NCBI GenBank assembly: GCA_046050405.1
Contig: JBJOPY010000188.1
Location: 1 to 6,521, forward strand
Source of the DNA: JADKCL01 sp046050405
GTDB lineage: Bacteria; Bacteroidota; Bacteroidia; J057; JADKCL01
DNA: 6,521 bases
Direction of reading: 5' to 3'
Within the stretch, counting starts at the first letter, position 1, and the number at the start of each line of letters is the position of its first letter. A program made the translations under genes and the position numbers. Shown one piece after another: positions 5,702 to 6,521 of the stretch. The notes under the pieces are model-generated. The model was not told where the DNA came from and made no database searches. It saw only the letters and a list, made by a program, of their open reading frames with translations.

Positions 5702-6521
5702 GGATCCGCACATCACCCACATATTCAGCGCTGAGGACGAAACCTGCCTGAGCCTGGAGCAGATGACTGCCTACCAGGAGGTTCGCCTGGAAGGTCACGA
5801 CAGGCACCTCGTGGAGCGGCACTTGATCAACTGTGGGCTTTGCGCCATCACCTTTGAAACCTTGTCAGAGACTGGCGCAGCGCACATCGCCACCGGGGCC
5901 GAGGAGGTTGCGAAGCTTGCATGGGAGCGGGTACAGGCGAAGGAGACCCGGAGGCGCAGGGGTGCCATCTTCTGGATTGCCTCGGCGGCATCGATCGCAT
6001 TGCTGATCACAGCCGGGTATCTTTCATTCCGCAGCCCGACAAACGCCAAAATTGAGAACTCCCTGGCGGAAGCCATGAATGTCACGCCACCTTTGCCAAC
6101 CGACTTAAGATCATTGGATACCATCGCGCTAGCCAAGAATCCAGAAATGGAGGAAAGGCAGTATGCTGACCGAGGTGACCGAGACCTTTTGTCAGACGAA
6201 GCCTCCATGGAGCATTGGAAGGAAAGACCGGAGTCCCCGTCTTCCGCTGAAATCAGCCCTTCCAGGCAGCAATTAGTGGACAACGTCGCTGGAGGCAATG
6301 TCTTTTCCAGCGTCTATCCCAGCAAGGGTGGAAATGTCCCCCGTTCGCCAGTCCTGGAAGGGAACCCCGCCCAGAAATCTTCTGCGAACGTGGCGGATGT
6401 CGGCCTTGACCAGCCTCCGAAGACTCTGACGGATGAATCTTCCGTTTCATCCACCTTGCCCATGACAGCCCCCAGCCTCGACCAGCAGGGCGAGTTCGAT
6501 CGGAGAGAGACGGTCACCGCC
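5694..6521 (+). CDS. Probable membrane-anchored zinc-finger anti-sigma factor, 3' end outside window
   Basis: 276 residues are present without a stop. The N-terminal cytoplasmic part resembles a zinc-binding anti-sigma domain: Cys18 in CLSLEQMTAYQE, then HLINCGLC at 43-50, giving the H-x3-C-x2-C pattern (His43, Cys47, Cys50). A basic stretch KETRRRRG (83-90) precedes one transmembrane helix at about 91-111 (IFWIASAASIALLITAGYLS), consistent with an N-in, C-out topology. The visible outer part (112-276) is rich in Ser, Pro, Glu and Asn with no domain I recognise, and is probably a flexible stalk leading to a domain beyond the window. The ATG at 5694 lies inside the end of the sigma gene, so the two are probably translationally coupled, and the product is predicted to hold the sigma factor at the membrane until a signal arrives. 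The role rests on motif plus gene order. Confidence 0.82.
   Translation, partial: MSKDPHITHIFSAEDETCLSLEQMTAYQEVRLEGHDRHLVERHLINCGLCAITFETLSETGAAHIATGAEEVAKLAWERVQAKETRRRRGAIFWIASAASIALLITAGYLSFRSPTNAKIENSLAEAMNVTPPLPTDLRSLDTIALAKNPEMEERQYADRGDRDLLSDEASMEHWKERPESPSSAEISPSRQQLVDNVAGGNVFSSVYPSKGGNVPRSPVLEGNPAQKSSANVADVGLDQPPKTLTDESSVSSTLPMTAPSLDQQGEFDRRETVTA

Noticed and set aside
1..6521. CRISPR array, tRNA/rRNA, insertion sequence, att site or replication origin
   Set aside because: I saw no regularly spaced repeats, tRNA-like T-arm motif, transposase motifs with terminal inverted repeats, or iteron clusters. The ParA alone is not evidence of a plasmid origin.

Overview
The window looks like a chromosomal segment of a member of the Bacteroidota with a fairly high G+C content (about 57-60% in sampled coding stretches). 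A relative of the Saprospira/Lewinella group would fit, but that placement is inference. Three things point this way. The large minus-strand protein has the layout and motifs I know from Bacteroidota alpha-2-macroglobulins. The sigma/anti-sigma pair is of the same style. None of the four genes has a clear Shine-Dalgarno sequence, and two are preceded by exact matches to the Bacteroidota -7 promoter element TAnnTTTG. Another phylum with similar proteins, such as Verrucomicrobiota, is not excluded.

Layout: (1) Positions 1-3300, minus strand, hold the N-terminal ~1100 codons of a very large secreted or membrane-anchored alpha-2-macroglobulin-like protein. It has macroglobulin-type beta domains, an inserted carboxypeptidase-regulatory-like domain, a long low-complexity linker, the A2M signature domain and then the thioester motif PYGCFEQ. 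The reading frame slips at about 312-318, just before the thioester region, so the gene as written is frameshifted. Its 3' end lies outside the window. (2) Positions 3301-3807 are a divergent intergenic region without a convincing gene. It carries an overlapping pair of palindromes near the A2M-like gene and an AT-rich leader before the next gene. (3) Positions 3808-4866, plus strand, encode a solitary ParA/MinD-type ATPase with a deviant Walker A motif but with Cys where ParA proteins normally have a catalytic Asp (DLCPQ instead of DxDPQ). No ParB partner is visible. (4) Positions 4867-5107 are intergenic. (5) Positions 5108-5701 encode an ECF-type sigma factor, overlapped by 8 bases by (6) its probable membrane-bound zinc-finger anti-sigma factor (5694 to the window end, incomplete).

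How they may work together: the sigma and anti-sigma genes form a translationally coupled cell-envelope signalling pair whose target genes probably lie downstream. The A2M-like protein is an envelope protease trap/defence protein read from the opposite strand. The ParA gene sits between them, has lower G+C, and shows no obvious functional link to either side. I see no CRISPR array, RNA gene, intact mobile element or clearly new multi-gene system. The items most worth a second look are the frameshift and the unusual ParA.
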